64,000 nucleotides of DNA from the NCBI GenBank assembly GCA_013399895.1, contig VXBA01001116.1:1240117-1304116 (forward strand). The letters are read 5' to 3'. The translations under genes were made by a program, and so were the position numbers. The stretch comes from Serilophus lunatus. Lineage: Eukaryota; Chordata; Aves; Passeriformes; Eurylaimidae. This document shows positions 51,991 through 64,000 of this stretch, piece after piece (position 1 is the first letter of the stretch; every line of letters begins with the position of its first letter). The notes below the pieces were generated by a model. The model was not told the origin of the DNA and did no database searches. It was given only the letters and a program-made list of their open reading frames with translations.

Positions 51991-54900
51991 TGCACAACAC
52001 CAAGAAAAAAAATCTTAATATACTATCACGTAATTTCACTTTTCCTTGAACTTTGCTTCCTGAACTTTAGCTGTGATGAAGTAACCTGAAACAGCATTTT
52101 CCTGTCAAGTCAAGTCTGGCAGGAGAATAACTACGAGTGAGGATCATTTGCTTTGCCAGTTTTGAAAGTGAGTGTCTAGAAGATAAAAATGACTCATTTG
52201 ACTATCACATATCAGCATGGCATGGTATCATCTTACAGACAGAGATCTTGTCCTCCCCTCCAGGGATCTATGGCCCCCACACATCACCACCATCTCTTAT
52301 TTTCTTTTTACTGATGCAAGAAACCAGGTGGACACACATTTGCTCATTCCTGTTTGTCACCACTTTCTGGTTTGATTGATTTTAATATCAGGATGGCAAA
52401 TGTGAAAAAAAAAAAAAAGAAGAAGATATTTAGCTGAAATGGATGGTGTCACAGATGCAGGAAATAATATGTTTAAAGGTCTTGTTGCTTGGGTCCTTCA
52501 GTCATATTACATGGAGTAATTAAGGAAAGCTGGCGTGCAGGATGACAGAACACGTTATGGATGGTGTTCATAACAGCACCAAGCTTCAGTTGCCATGGGG
52601 ATGCTAACTCTGAACTGACTGCTTTTGTGTATCCAAAACCTCAATCAAAAGTTGTTTGAATATGTCTGTGCGTGGGTGTTTGTGTATACAAAGAATGAAA
52701 CCAGGAGACATAATATGAAATAGACACCAAGATATGGGACTCAAGGGAGTATATGGATGACTACACTAAGAAATAGGCTCCCAGTCCTTTTGTTTTCTTG
52801 CCTGCTTTGACTACATAAATTATATTTTTGGCCTGTAAGCTAAGTGTATAGATGCTGAGGGAGACCTGCACACAGCAGATATTGGTATTGAGTTCACTGA
52901 AGTCAGTGAATTTATGGCAGACTTTGGCTAACTGACAACTTCTTCTCATTCCTGCAGTTCAAAAGGTCCTAAGTGGGAGAGTTTTGAGAAAAGTCAGCTG
53001 GACTTTCATTATTAGTTTCTGTTCTCCACTGTTAAGCACTTTCAGGGACTTATTGCTGCTCTCCAACATCCTCCAAGGAAATTCCTGTGTGATATTACTC
53101 CAAATTTTGGAGTACTGACAAAAGAAAAGCAGAGCTTTAACAAGTTTTTCAGCTTCTAACAGCAGGTGAAGTCCTCCTACATGGACTTACACATCATCAT
53201 CTTACACAATGAGTCTGAGGTTGTGCTTCATAAGGTTCACTTGGCCACACTGTGCCATGATGAGAGCTATATTAAGTAATATTAAACACTTAAGCTGTGA
53301 TGACAGGTATTTTTGGAAGCTGATACAACAGCACTCATGAATGAGGAAATGAACTTTGACAAAGTGAATGGTTTGACAGATGGTAGTTTGCTTAGAGCTC
53401 TCTCCAACAGATGTCTGAATGAATGTTCTGCAAGACCTCTGTGTATTTTGGGTTTTATCATTTCATTAGCAAATAGCTATCACCTGGTGTATACTTGCTC
53501 TTTGGAAGCTCTTGATGAGGAAGCTGTTAATTTTTTTTCTTTGGCTTTTTTGGAGAACCACTCCCCCACCAATACTTTATGATTTCCTGCTTGGGGAGAA
53601 GAATGATGGGGCTTAGAAAGTTTCTGAGTACTTTTTTTGGGTGTCATAGTAGTTATGATTAGGTTTATGGTATTCATAGTTACAATTTTAATTATGCCAT
53701 GGGACTGCAAACCCCGAAAATGTGAGGCTGAGCATCAGAGGTGGGATTGAAACCAAAAACGTTGTGGAGACACTTGTGTAAAAAGCAAACAGAGCAACAA
53801 TAAAAATATAGCTTGTACTTATGAGAAATAATATTCTAATAAATTTAGATTTCAAAAAACCTTCTCTCAGTAATGATTAAAAAAAAGATTGACAAAGTAA
53901 TTCTAAATTCAACAGAGGTTTTGGAAATGTTTTGCTTTGAATCTGCTGGATTTGATCCTTTCTTTTGGTCACCTTCTTTTATTAACAATCTCCACAGGAA
54001 GATTATTTACTTTTAGTTTCAAGAAATACAGTGAATAAACTTTCCTAAGACTGCGCCAAGTTATTAAATAAAGAGCAAAAAGTATTGTTTACAACAGACT
54101 CACTGAGAAGGTAAAATTAAATAAAACCAATGTATTTCATTTTGGGCTGGAATACTAAAGTATTCAAATTGCCAAGTGGAAGCTGGGCAACTTTTCCATC
54201 GAGCTATTTTATCTCAGAATATAGAGTTTCATCTGAACTGCAGTGCACAGTTTCATAGAAGTCATTAAGGGGAAAAAAATTAGAAAAATGCTAAAATTAG
54301 AATGCCCTTTTCTTATATTCTAAATAAGACTTCTAGCTTTTCCACTTTGGAATTACATATGGCTTTCAAAAACTGACCCCCCAAAAGAACAAAAATACTA
54401 AGTAGAGCTGGAAAGGGATGAATTCTTTGAAAAGGAAAAAATTCCCAAACTACTTTGGGTACTCTCGCATGCAACAAAAACTAGAGGGAGAAAAGGAAAC
54501 TACTCAACCTGAACCAACTTTACTTCCCATTTTTTGATTCTGCAACCCAACTGAGCAGTCCAGCTGTTTTGTAAATGAATCCTTCTACTTCTCCCAATAA
54601 AAAAACCAAATATCTGAATATTTTATTTAAAAACCAACTGGTGATCACAGCAATGTCTGCATAGAAACAGTTTAGTTAATTTAATGAGGGATAACAAAAT
54701 AGATTTTCATTATTCTATTCAGTAATGTATATTTATATATAACAGTCTCCAGTTCAGGTGTTCAGTCATAGCTCCCACACAGTGGCAGGTTACGCAGTAG
54801 CAAGTGCATTTTCTTCATATTCTCCAGAGGTAAGGTGTGCTCAAATTTTGGTGCTTGTGGGCTAATACCTTGTAAAAACAATGTCCATGTCCCAAAGGCT

Positions 54901-57900
54901 ACAAAATACTTTAAGGGGGAAAAAAAAAAAAGTGGTAGTCTCTTAAAAAAACCTCAATAAAACCAAAATAAAATAAAAAAAAACACCCATAGGCAAGAAT
55001 CCTCTTCACAATTTATGATTTTGGATATGTTTGGGGAGATAGCAGAAACAATAATCCTGCCTATGGCCATTTTGATTCATATTGCCTTAAATTTTTTTAA
55101 AAAAGAATATATAAAAATGATGCCTGCAAGGAATGTGTAGAGATCAAGTGAAATTGGAACAAAATAAAATTATGTATTTTAAAGCCATAAATGCAAAAGG
55201 ACAAAGAGGAAGAGAAATGCTGTTTTTAAGAAAAGAGTTGACAAAAAATTCATCACTGAAGAAGGCAAGGTGACCGTCTTGGTTATATTTCAGGATCAAT
55301 TAATGAAAAGTAGAAGTATGGGATTATTTTCTCATTGTATTTGAAAATGGTAAAAGTTAGTAGCACTACAAAAGTGGTAAGCACTGCACAGGTACTATTT
55401 TATCATAGCTAACCTGTGAGGAGAAACAGAGGTCAGCAGAACTTTAAAAGGCAGGTATGACTTACTCTGACTTTAACTTGCTTTCAAAAACCTGGTCACT
55501 GACCCCTTAAATCACAAGCCAATTACAAGCATTGTAATGCCATTACTAATTACATGCTGAGAGTGTAAATTTAAAATGGCAATTTCAATTTTCAGTTCAT
55601 TGTGAGAATGCAGGAAAATGAAATTGCATACTAATTAGTTCATGTGTATCAGACACCTGAAAGATTAGAGAGAAAAAGCTCTGCACTCATTACAAGTGAG
55701 TTATAAGCAAAGCACTCAAACCTTTTATTTGCCAGGCTGCATATAAATAAAGAAATTAAATGACAAAGAAAATTGATAATGATGGAAGAAGGCAAAAATA
55801 GCTTCAGGCCTGTACATAATCATACTTTGCCTGACTTTGCCCACTACACACATCTTCATTTAGAATGTATCTGGCATTTGATGCTGCAAGAGGTGAACAG
55901 GCAATTGCTTCAGGTTGACCACACCAAGCACTCATTTACATTTCCTAAAAATGAGACTTTTGCAACTTTTCCACTTTATCTCTGCCAAACATTCACACCA
56001 TTTTTTGTGCCTTCTTCTGGACCAGTGGCCTCATCACTGGGAGCAGCATGGAAAAGGTTCCCTGTACAAAGTGCTTGCAGCAGGATCTGGGGAGGAGCTG
56101 GAGACACGAAAAACACAAGACTCCAGCAGGTCCCAGGTGTTTAATAAAGGAGAAGAGTCTTCAGAGGAGGAAGGAAAGAAACACTCTCAGGATTTAAGGT
56201 TCTGTTTTAAAATGACAGAGAGAGTGTTTAATTTTGCTCCGAATGAGAAAAAGAAAAAAAAAAAAGTAAAAAATAAAATTTTGGCAAGTTTTTTGAAAAT
56301 TGACAAAAGGTTATTTTGCAAGAAAAATGTGAAGAAAAACAAAGGAATACCAAGTGCTTACAGAACAATAATTACATTGCTTAGAAGAGTTCCTTACACA
56401 CTATAGTTCTCAAAATTACAGAATGACCTGTAAGGGACTGGAATTACCTAGATTTGAGACATTAACTCCAAAAAAAGAACAAGTTCTTCAGAGGTGATGC
56501 CATGGAATGAGATTTTAGACACGCTTTCTCCCTTGGCCCAATGATCCTCCCAGGTTAAGTGTAAAGGGAAGATCCCTCTTGAGCAAAGCCCAGGGCAGAT
56601 CCACTTCTTTGCCAAGCACAAACATGGGAGCACCAGATCATCACACATCCCCATCCTGTCCATCTCCTAGAAAAAGACATGTCTAGGGAGGCAGTGCTAA
56701 ATGCTTTGGAGCTTTCTCTCCAGCTCATTTAATAAAGCCCACACTCTAACACAGCCCACAAGCTACTGTAATGCTGACCTTTTAATTATCCCTTAAAGTA
56801 GTATTAGCTTTCTGCTCCTGTGGAAATAATTCTGCTCGAGTCCCTTAGCCTTATTCTCTCCAGTTCTTTTCCAATGTATAAATTTATAGATTTCCTAACC
56901 CCTCTGGTCTTTCTAGATGAAAACTGACTTAAGACACGTTGAAGGGCCTTTGTGTTTTCACTCTGCAATAAATAACATACAGTAACACTGGCTTCGTTTT
57001 TCAGAACTGACAAAATTCAGCGCTCTCACCACCCCGGTTTCAGAAAACTTCATCAAACTGTGCTATATGTGTGCCCTCCAAACAAGAAAAATGAGCAGGT
57101 AGTCCTGCATGCTTTTTCCCCAGATATTTGAGAGCTGCTCAGAAAAATCACAAGTGGTAGTCAGGATAAAAACTTTAATATGACAAATATTGTGACAATG
57201 CACCTGAAGGTAACTTCAAGAAGAGAGTGTCTGACACAGCTAAGGGACATTATGGACATTTCAACACAGTACTGGGAGGCAGGATACTCAAACACCATGT
57301 TTTGCTAAATTCTGCAGCGGGTTTACTGGGAGGGAAACATTCTCTTCACATATTGACTACACCCCTCAGTGCAAAAGGTTTTCTGATAAGTGTCTACCTT
57401 ACTAACCTTTAATTAATTAATCGACAGCTGAAATTGGCAAAACTTAGCCCAATTCATATATTATGAAAACACCACAAAGCAAATAGCTACAACAATGGCT
57501 AGATAATCATTATCTTCATTAAAATACTGCCACAGGACTACTTATTCACTGCTTCGTGATTTCCACTGGAGTAATTTGTTGTGCACAAAGAAATCCTGTT
57601 CACAGTGAGGGAACTGCCATTTCAACAACATCCCTGAGTGGGAATGAGAAAATATCTATTTTCAGCCCCATGGATGTGGCTTAATTAAAACAGTTCTTGT
57701 TACTTCCAGTATTGTGGAGGTGACATTTAACCTGTGTTCCCAGAGCAGCTCAGCAGAGAGGACCAGCTCTTCCTGCAGGCTCTGGTACAGCCAAAACTAC
57801 ACTAAAGCACTCTAGAAACATCCCCAGGGAAGGCTCCACATGTCAAAACATCTCCACCATGAGATATTGCTGTGATATTCTTCTAGGGACCCAACAACCA

Positions 57901-58176
57901 AATTAACATATGTGGACAGCAGCTTCTTTGGAAGGAGCCTTTATAAACCTGTTTCCATGGTTTAGAACCACAATGGACCATATGCCCCAGTGTCTTCTTT
58001 TTTACATTAAAAGATTTGTGCATTTGTAAAGTCAAGGTTATCACTGTTTTGCAACTAAATAGTCCCTTTTAGCCTAGGCCATGTTTCTGACAGGGAATAA
58101 GAATCCTAGCTGTTCATTAACCACTTGTCTCCATCCGTTTCTTAAGTGACACTGGCAATTGAATCAAGGATATTTT

Positions 58177-58187
58177 CCCCCCCCCCC
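58177..58187 (+). repeat. C11 run beside the exon A donor (G11 in transcript)
   Basis: The run lies 19 to 29 nt inside the intron after exon A in transcript sense. G-runs at this distance are known intronic splicing enhancers in vertebrates; its role here is inferred. Confidence 0.9.
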
Positions 58188-58205
58188 TTCAGCTCCATCT
58201 GTTAC

Positions 58206-58387
58206 CTGAATCCATGGCCATCTGTCATTTTCTGCAGCAGTCCAGGCATTCACAAGACCCTTCTTATTAAGCCTTGCATAGTATGGATACCATTTCTGGA
58301 GGCCAAAAAGAGCCCGATGGGTGGATGATGCAGTGATTTGTTGGTTTGAAACGATTCCTCCTTCTATCCCTAGTGGGCCAGAGCATC
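58206..58387 (-). CDS. EDIL3: EDIL3 exon A: start of first discoidin domain
   Basis: This internal exon is 182 nt: two bases that finish a split glycine codon, then 60 codons. It begins CSGPLGIEGGIVSNQQITAS, then THRALFGLQKWYPYYARLNK and NAWTAAENDRWPWIQ. The first cysteine marks the domain boundary after the EGF-like repeats and should pair with LLGC in exon C. Aromatic residues in the LFGLQKW loop are the kind that contact lipid in F5/8 type C domains (inference from the fold). The acceptor is a good pyrimidine tract, ttccatttgcag (58388-58389), and the donor is ATTCAG|gtaaca (58205). Nineteen bases into the intron the transcript has a run of eleven G. No single long open frame covers this exon, so I read it from splice sites and family sequence. 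Confidence 0.96.
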
Positions 58388-58483
58388 CTGCAAATGGAAA
58401 AGGAAAAAGAAACTAATGCAATGAATGGTCAACTCTACTGAATCCCAAGTGGCTCTAATTACAAATAGATCCCAAAAGTCACA

Positions 58484-58572
58484 CACAGAATCGCATACAG
58501 AATTTAATAGGCTGGAAAAGACCTTTTGAGATCATCAAGTCCAACCTATAAAATAATGTCTAAGTCATGCCA
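58484..58572 (-). mobile_element. CR1 LINE 3' terminus
   Basis: The reverse-oriented terminus reads 'cacagaatcgcatacagaat', 'ggctggaaaagacctttt' and 'gagatcatcaagtccaacct'. It lies about 100 bp upstream of the exon A acceptor in transcript sense and is in transcript orientation, yet does not touch the branch-point region. Confidence 0.85.
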
Positions 58573-60384
58573 AATTCAGCTTAGAAGGAGCTTAAAGTAC
58601 TGGACTAGAATCTTCTTTTTGTAGAAATTAAAAAAAAAAAAGTAAATATTTCTTTGAAATAACAGTTCTCATTGTAAAATTAATGAAATGGCTTAAGCTT
58701 TCAATTCTTTCTAGTCTTCTGAAGAGATTGTGTATTTGGGTTTTGTGACACAATGAAAGAAAACAACACTCAGATTCAAATATTGAAATTATTGTTATAA
58801 GCAAATTTAAAATTCTGCAATTGCTACTAAGTTCCATATTGCTGCTCTTGCCTCAGAGGTCAGCATTTAGCCAAATCCCTACAAATTGTTATTGCAATTA
58901 TCTTTAGAAATATGAAACATGTTATTGTTCAGATACATTAAAAAATATTTAAAGGTCTCATACATTTAATCAGCAACCAAAAAATGTGTATTTAACTGCA
59001 ATGTTCCTTTGTTAATAATTTTATCTGTGAGGTTCATCATTAATTTATTCATTGGAAGTACTTGTAGACATTTTTTTTTTTTTTTAAATAAAGGTATTTT
59101 TGTTTACAACGTTTTCTGAAGCCATTCCATTTGAGTACAGGAAGAAAAGCATTCAGCTCTTGTGAGCAATTCAAACTGAGAAAATTTTGAAAATTCATTA
59201 CATAGAAATGATTGGCAGGCTGCCTACTATTCAACATCTCCAACTACTTCCAAGTAAATGAGACTTTTCTTTCCTCAATTTTGATGCAGAATCTAAAAGA
59301 GCAGCGAATTGCAGGAATTACTCTGGCAGCCAATGTTACTCTATTGCCCAAAAGATCTTCCGCCCTGTGGGTCAACTGCACTTTGGCAATTTCGAGCACC
59401 ACAGGACAGATGTTTACTCACATTTCAGGTCTTTTAGAAACCTGGCCCAAGCAATACCCAAGAATGAGCTCTGAAGTTGTGCTGTTGTAAAATCTTTGCA
59501 CCCCACGGGCAGGAAAGTCGCAAACAATTTAATTCCTCGTTAATTTAAGGGTACAGAGAAAAAGAAGTGACCAGTGCAATTTTCTCCTCTCGGCGGGGAG
59601 ACAGTGCAGGGAGTCACTGGTAGCACAGACCTCAGGTTTTGTGTGTCACTGATGATGGAGACAAATACAAACTAAACTGAAGTTTTAAGCTCTGAAAAGG
59701 CAAACCAAACCTCCCATACTGATGGGGTTCAGGGTTTGTTCTTTCTGCAACGCAAAACCCGGCCAAAACTTACAGAATACTCTTAAATGAAATCCTGGCC
59801 CTACTGAAGTTAACTACTAACTTGCCCTACAGAATGATTTCACACGCTTTTTTTTGACAGTCCACACTTATTTTACCAGCCAACAATAATGGCTTTGCAT
59901 TCAGCACCTGACTAATAACATGACAAAATGCATCTCTCTCCTGTTGCTGTGCCAGGCATGCAGTGGTTCCACAAGGAACAAATCCTTTGTCATCAGCACA
60001 GTCAGACAGTATATAGAATGTATTCAGAAAACCCACATATTTTATAAAAGTGTCATTATTCATTGTGTTTTCATCAAGCATTACTTAAGAACTGAAAGCC
60101 CTATTCAAGCCTTAGCTCTGTCTCTGAAATATTTCCATCGAAGCAGAATAAAATCCTTTGGTGTATGAGCTGCTACATGTGCTTGCAAATCAGAGGTAAA
60201 CAACTCTACTTTCCTATAAAACATGCATGTTTTCAGAAGTTTCTTATATTTTCTAATTAAAATATCTTTGCCATTTCATAATGGAAAAGAAAATGCACAC
60301 GGATGTGCCTGTGTGTATGTGTAACTCACAACAAACATGTAAACACAGGACACATTCATGAAAGTAACCACCCTTAAAAGCTTA

Positions 60385-60404
60385 TTAATAATTATAATTA
60401 TTAA
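60385..60404. repeat. Perfect 20-bp AT palindrome
   Basis: The sequence 'ttaataattataattattaa' equals its own reverse complement and is followed at once by a partial repeat, 'taattattaa'. Confidence 0.8.
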
Positions 60405-62869
60405 AAAGAATAATTATTAAAAAATAGAGACATGAGAAAGCATAAAAGAGGCTTCCAAGGAGAGCTTAAAAAGTGAGCATGTTGGAGGTATGTTAATTAA
60501 TGTTTGGCATGTTAGTTCATGCATCTCGTTTGAGATGTATAAAATGTTATTTGAAATATGTGTGAAATCCTTAAAAGAGAAAGTTGAGTTTTCTTTTCTA
60601 AATTGAAGGCAGTTTAGTTTCCAAGTACAACTAACTCCACTTTGACCATATATGCTCAGAAGTGTTTAACTTCCTTGGCTTTAGGAGGATTATTCCTGAA
60701 ATCCAAAGCAAATCTCTACCTTCAGGGAATAGGTGCTTTATTGTGCCAGCTCCTTGTTTACATTGCAGTTCCACCCATGGTTTGTCATGTTTGTCACTTT
60801 TCCAGTGTGAGATAAACACAGAATTTACCACTCCTAAAAGTTAAAACTACCACATTAGCTATACTTAGGTGTTAAGTTCAGGCATAACAACATGTGATGT
60901 GTGGGAAGTATGAGACTGGATAATAATTTCTAAACAAAACTGTACTAATTACATTTCTGAAATTATCAGAACATATTGCTATTTTTTAAAAATTTTATTT
61001 ATTGAATAGGACTTCAGCAGACATTTCATTAGGATGCCACGAGCAAGCCCCTGACACTGTTACACCTGCCCCTTTACTCCCCCTTTAGGTCTTTATTTTA
61101 ACCAGACATAATTCTAGAAGAAAACCTTTCAATTTACTTTATCAGTTAAAATGAAATCTTGAATGCATTTTTGGATAGTCAAATACCACAGCAAATGGGA
61201 CTTCCCTTAGCCATATGCTCATTAATTTCTTACAAGTACTCCACTACATTAGCGAGTCACTCTTTCTTCTTATGAAAGATCTCATGGGGTTATTACTCTC
61301 TAAATTCAGAAGAAACTTGCTTTTCCAGAAAACTCCCAGCTGTTTGACTCATCTCTAGTTCCATCAAACATGTTTTATCACTAAAGGACTAGTTACAGAG
61401 TAGTATCTGCACAAGGTATTATTTCAGACACAAAGAGTACTTTTCTTCAAGTTAACATATCAATTATTTTTTTAAGTGTTTAAGAGCTGTGATATGCCAT
61501 TGACCACTAACACCGAAGAAAACAACTAAACACAACTTTTTGAGATTGTTTTTTAAAGACTGAGGTGCATATTTTGCAGAAAAGCTACAAACTGTGTTAT
61601 ATCTTACTATTATAGGGCTGTTTCTTTTAAATCTACAGTTCATTTAACAAAAATCATGACAGCTTGGAAATAATAACACCACTACAGTGACTGTGATAAT
61701 TCTGTTAGGCCAGTGTTAACCATTAAATTAAAAAAAAACACACACACATTTTTATTAATTTAAGCAGACACATTGGAGCATGACAATATGCTTGATCCAA
61801 GGAAGTAAAAAAAAAAAAAAAAGAATTAAACAGCAATTAAAAAGCTGCCTGACAAGTTCATGATACAGATTCACAAGGAAGATTTTGTTATCTAGAGCTG
61901 TTACTTTAGTGTCACTAAAAAGCAAGATGCTAGCTCAACTAATAGTGATTTTAATCCTACAGTGACAATTATGGGTATATACTAAATAAAATCCACTTCA
62001 GGCTTCTCCTGTTCTTATCAAACACAAACCTATGCCCATAAAACCTCACTGCCCATGAGGATAAAAGAATGCAAAGGTGCACCAGTGTGGAATGTGGATG
62101 GATCCAGGGAAGGATGTGAAAAGTCAACAACACAGGAAAAGTGAATCTTTTCAGTTCTCCTGAGTCCCCACCAACTCATGTGAAGACAGCAATGGTTATA
62201 AACCTGCCCCAAATGCTTCTTTTACAATCTCAACTTAATTGATCCAGAAACATTATGTAATTTTGCACCACAAACCAATTGATTTTAAGTCCAGATTTCA
62301 CTTGTAGACTGAGGGTATGGGAATCAAACAGCTCCCCAGACTGAAGATGAATTCTGTGCTTCCACACTTATCTCTGACAACAGTAAATCCCTCCAGCTGA
62401 TCAATAATATTTGTACAAAAGGAGGGAGAAGATGACAGTTCACTTACTGTGTTTAACACTGATATCTCATCAGAAGAAAATTAAAACAGGGAAATAAGTC
62501 ATTGACTCTCCCGCATTATGACGAAAAGACAAACCATTTTAGGATAAAAAGTTACTACAGTGAGAGATGATAAGCAGAAAGAGCTGGGCAAACATGTTAC
62601 TAGAGCATATTTAATTTGGACTTTCACATTTATGTCAGTCCACAAATTCAGCAAAATCTCTAAATCGTTTAAAAATTGCCAGAAAATGTGGGGATTATGC
62701 CTCTGCAAACAGAATGAGAAGATTTCTTGCTATTGACAATGAAACATGCTTGGGTTTCCAGCATGAATGTATAGCTTTCATTTCCTCTGTAGGTCTGCCT
62801 CTAGCTGACGTCATCAAAACAAACAGATGCAAAATTGAAGGCAGGCAGAAAACAAATCTGCTTTTAGAC

Positions 62870-63132
62870 CCTTTCCTTTCCTTTCCTTTCCTTTCCTTTC
62901 CTTTCCTTTCCTTTCCTTTCCTTTCCTTTCCTTTCCTTTCCTTTCCTTTCCTTTCCTTTCTTTTCCTTTCCTTTCCTTTCCTTTCCTTTCCTTTCCTTTC
63001 CTTTCCTTTCCTTTCCTTTCCTTTCCTTTCCTTTCCTTTCCTTTCCTTTCCTTTCCTTTCCTTTCCTTTCCTTTCCTTTCCTTTTTCCTTTTTCCTTTTT
63101 CCTTTTTCCTTTTTCCTTTCCTTTTTCCTTTC
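62870..63132 (+). repeat. (CCTTT)n pentanucleotide satellite, about 263 bp
   Basis: Roughly 42 copies of CCTTT run from 62870 to about 63080 with a single C-to-T change at 62961. They give way to about five copies of a CCTTTTT variant and a short mixed end. The whole block is pure pyrimidine on the plus strand and pure purine (GGAAA)n in the EDIL3 transcript. Long open frames on both strands (Leu/Ser/Phe/Pro-rich and Lys/Gly/Glu/Arg-rich) are artefacts. Confidence 0.97.
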
Positions 63133-64000
63133 AAGTTAGTCCTCTCCAAGTAACTGTGAGTTTGACTTTAAGTGATAGATATGGGCAGTCATTCAAAGTT
63201 ACCAGAGTGCCCATCTCTCTGCAATAGGACATTCTTGCAGGGTTTGTTTTTTTCACAGACCTGACACAATAATGCTAAAATCTCCTTTACAAATGCTTTA
63301 TAATGTTTTTGCAGAGAGATGAAGACACAGCTTCTATTCCTGACAGAGATACTAGTGGACCCTCTAATGGTTTCAGTGACACAACAGTTCCCAACTTTAC
63401 CATGGAACAATGAGATTACAGATGACCACAGATGTTGCATTAATTAATTAATGCTGATACATGCATACTACCCACACACAAGCTAGTCTTCTTTCTTCTT
63501 TATCTTTCATACAGAGACTTCAGCTCTCTGCCCATAAACATTTTCCCACAATGAAAGTGCCACACAATGGGATTCATATCCCTCTGATGGATATTCAGAG
63601 GGATTTTCTACCTTGAGTGTGAGAAAATCTGTACTGCCAGCATAACACAGGAACATACGTAGACAACAGATTATGTCTTTTTTTATACAGTGCTGTGATT
63701 GAAATAAAGGTCATTATGCAGGACTGATTTGCTTAGTTCTAGTTTGGCAAATTTTCTATTCTTCTCTTTGAGTAGGATGAATAGGAGTGCAAAATCTTCA
63801 CTGAACACCACAGGGATTAATGTTGGGGAACTGCAACATACAAGAAGTTACCTAACTAAAAGGAGTGAGATTCAAGGAAGATACAACTTCTGATTTAGTT
63901 AAGATCTTTAAACTCAAGTGTATTTCAAGCTGTGAAAATACAATGGCACAACCGTCACTTAATGCTTGTGCCTTTTCTTACTCTCACTCACCAATCACTA

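Larger units (their letters stand above)
42781..58205 (-). other. EDIL3: EDIL3 intron between exons A and B (15.4 kb)
   Basis: This phase 0 intron of 15,425 bp contains a long plus-oriented CR1 fragment (51366-51990), minus-oriented CR1 pieces near 49637 and 49885, and a diverged direct duplication (49014-49203 and 49681-49870). It also has C runs at 45131, 46062 and 58177 and many A/T runs. Open frames up to 163 codons (55915-56406) and 145 codons (43355-43792) show no family similarity. No RNA gene is recognised. Confidence 0.87.
58388..64000 (-). other. EDIL3: EDIL3 intron upstream of exon A (partial)
   Basis: This is the 3' part of the phase 1 intron that separates the EGF-like exons from the discoidin exons. 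No EGF-like exon with its six-cysteine spacing is visible on the minus strand here, so the previous exon lies beyond 64000. Contents: one CR1 3' end at about 58484, a moderately GC-richer unexplained stretch at 59280-59640, AT palindromes at 60385 and 63437, and the (CCTTT)n satellite at 62870-63132. Confidence 0.85.

Noticed and set aside
51384..52049. Several open frames of 60 to 123 codons on both strands
   Set aside because: They fall within a decayed CR1 copy and do not form an intact reverse transcriptase.
55915..56406. Longest open frame, 163 codons, plus strand
   Set aside because: It has no family similarity that I recognise and ends in a lysine-rich stretch produced by A runs. It is antisense within an intron, with no splice or promoter evidence.
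62714..63149. Long repetitive open frames (141 codons plus, 111 codons minus)
   Set aside because: These are translations of the CCTTT satellite, which stays open in every frame.
58388..64000. Possible EGF-like exon upstream of exon A
   Set aside because: No minus-strand frame shows the six-cysteine EGF spacing or an RGD; cysteine-containing frames such as 59827-60081 lack the pattern and acceptor/donor borders.

Overview
The window is vertebrate nuclear DNA, almost certainly from a bird. It is AT-rich and non-coding apart from five short exons, and it carries many fragments of the avian LINE CR1, several with the characteristic 3' end (a 'tccaacccaaaccattctgtgattctatg'-like tail). The CR1 style suggests a neoavian, perhaps a songbird, but I cannot fix the species. 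No prokaryotic gene, CRISPR array, operon or intact mobile element is present, and I found no previously undescribed biological system.

All five exons lie on the minus strand and belong to one gene, EDIL3 (DEL-1, EGF-like repeats and discoidin I-like domains 3), a secreted integrin-binding matrix protein. In transcript order: exon A (58387-58206), exon B (42780-42625) and exon C (41566-41422) encode the whole first discoidin (F5/8 type C) domain. Exon D (36995-36811) and exon E (6325-6170) encode the first two thirds of the second. Every exon has AG/GT splice borders, the reading frame stays open across all four junctions, and there is no stop or frameshift. The signal peptide and EGF-like exons must lie beyond 64000, and the terminal exon below position 1. 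EDIL3 is Z-linked in chicken, so this could be Z-chromosome sequence; that is inference from the gene's identity.

Layout from left to right: 1-6169 is part of the last intron; 6326-36810 is a 30.5-kb intron with six or seven CR1 fragments, a 48-base poly(A) tract and several low-complexity tracts; 36996-41421 and 41567-42624 are short introns; 42781-58205 is a 15.4-kb intron with CR1 pieces and a diverged 190-bp direct duplication; 58388-64000 is part of the intron upstream of the discoidin exons and ends near a 263-bp pure pyrimidine (CCTTT)n satellite.

The two discoidin domains have matching exon structures (182/156/145 nt and 185/156/missing) and matching intron phases (1-0-0-1), the mark of a duplicated, shuffled module. 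The remaining points of interest are non-coding: the duplication at 49 kb, a G-run just inside the exon A donor, the long polypurine tract, inverted CR1 pairs, and some homeobox/SOX-motif-rich stretches that might be conserved enhancers. The enhancer calls are weak without an alignment.
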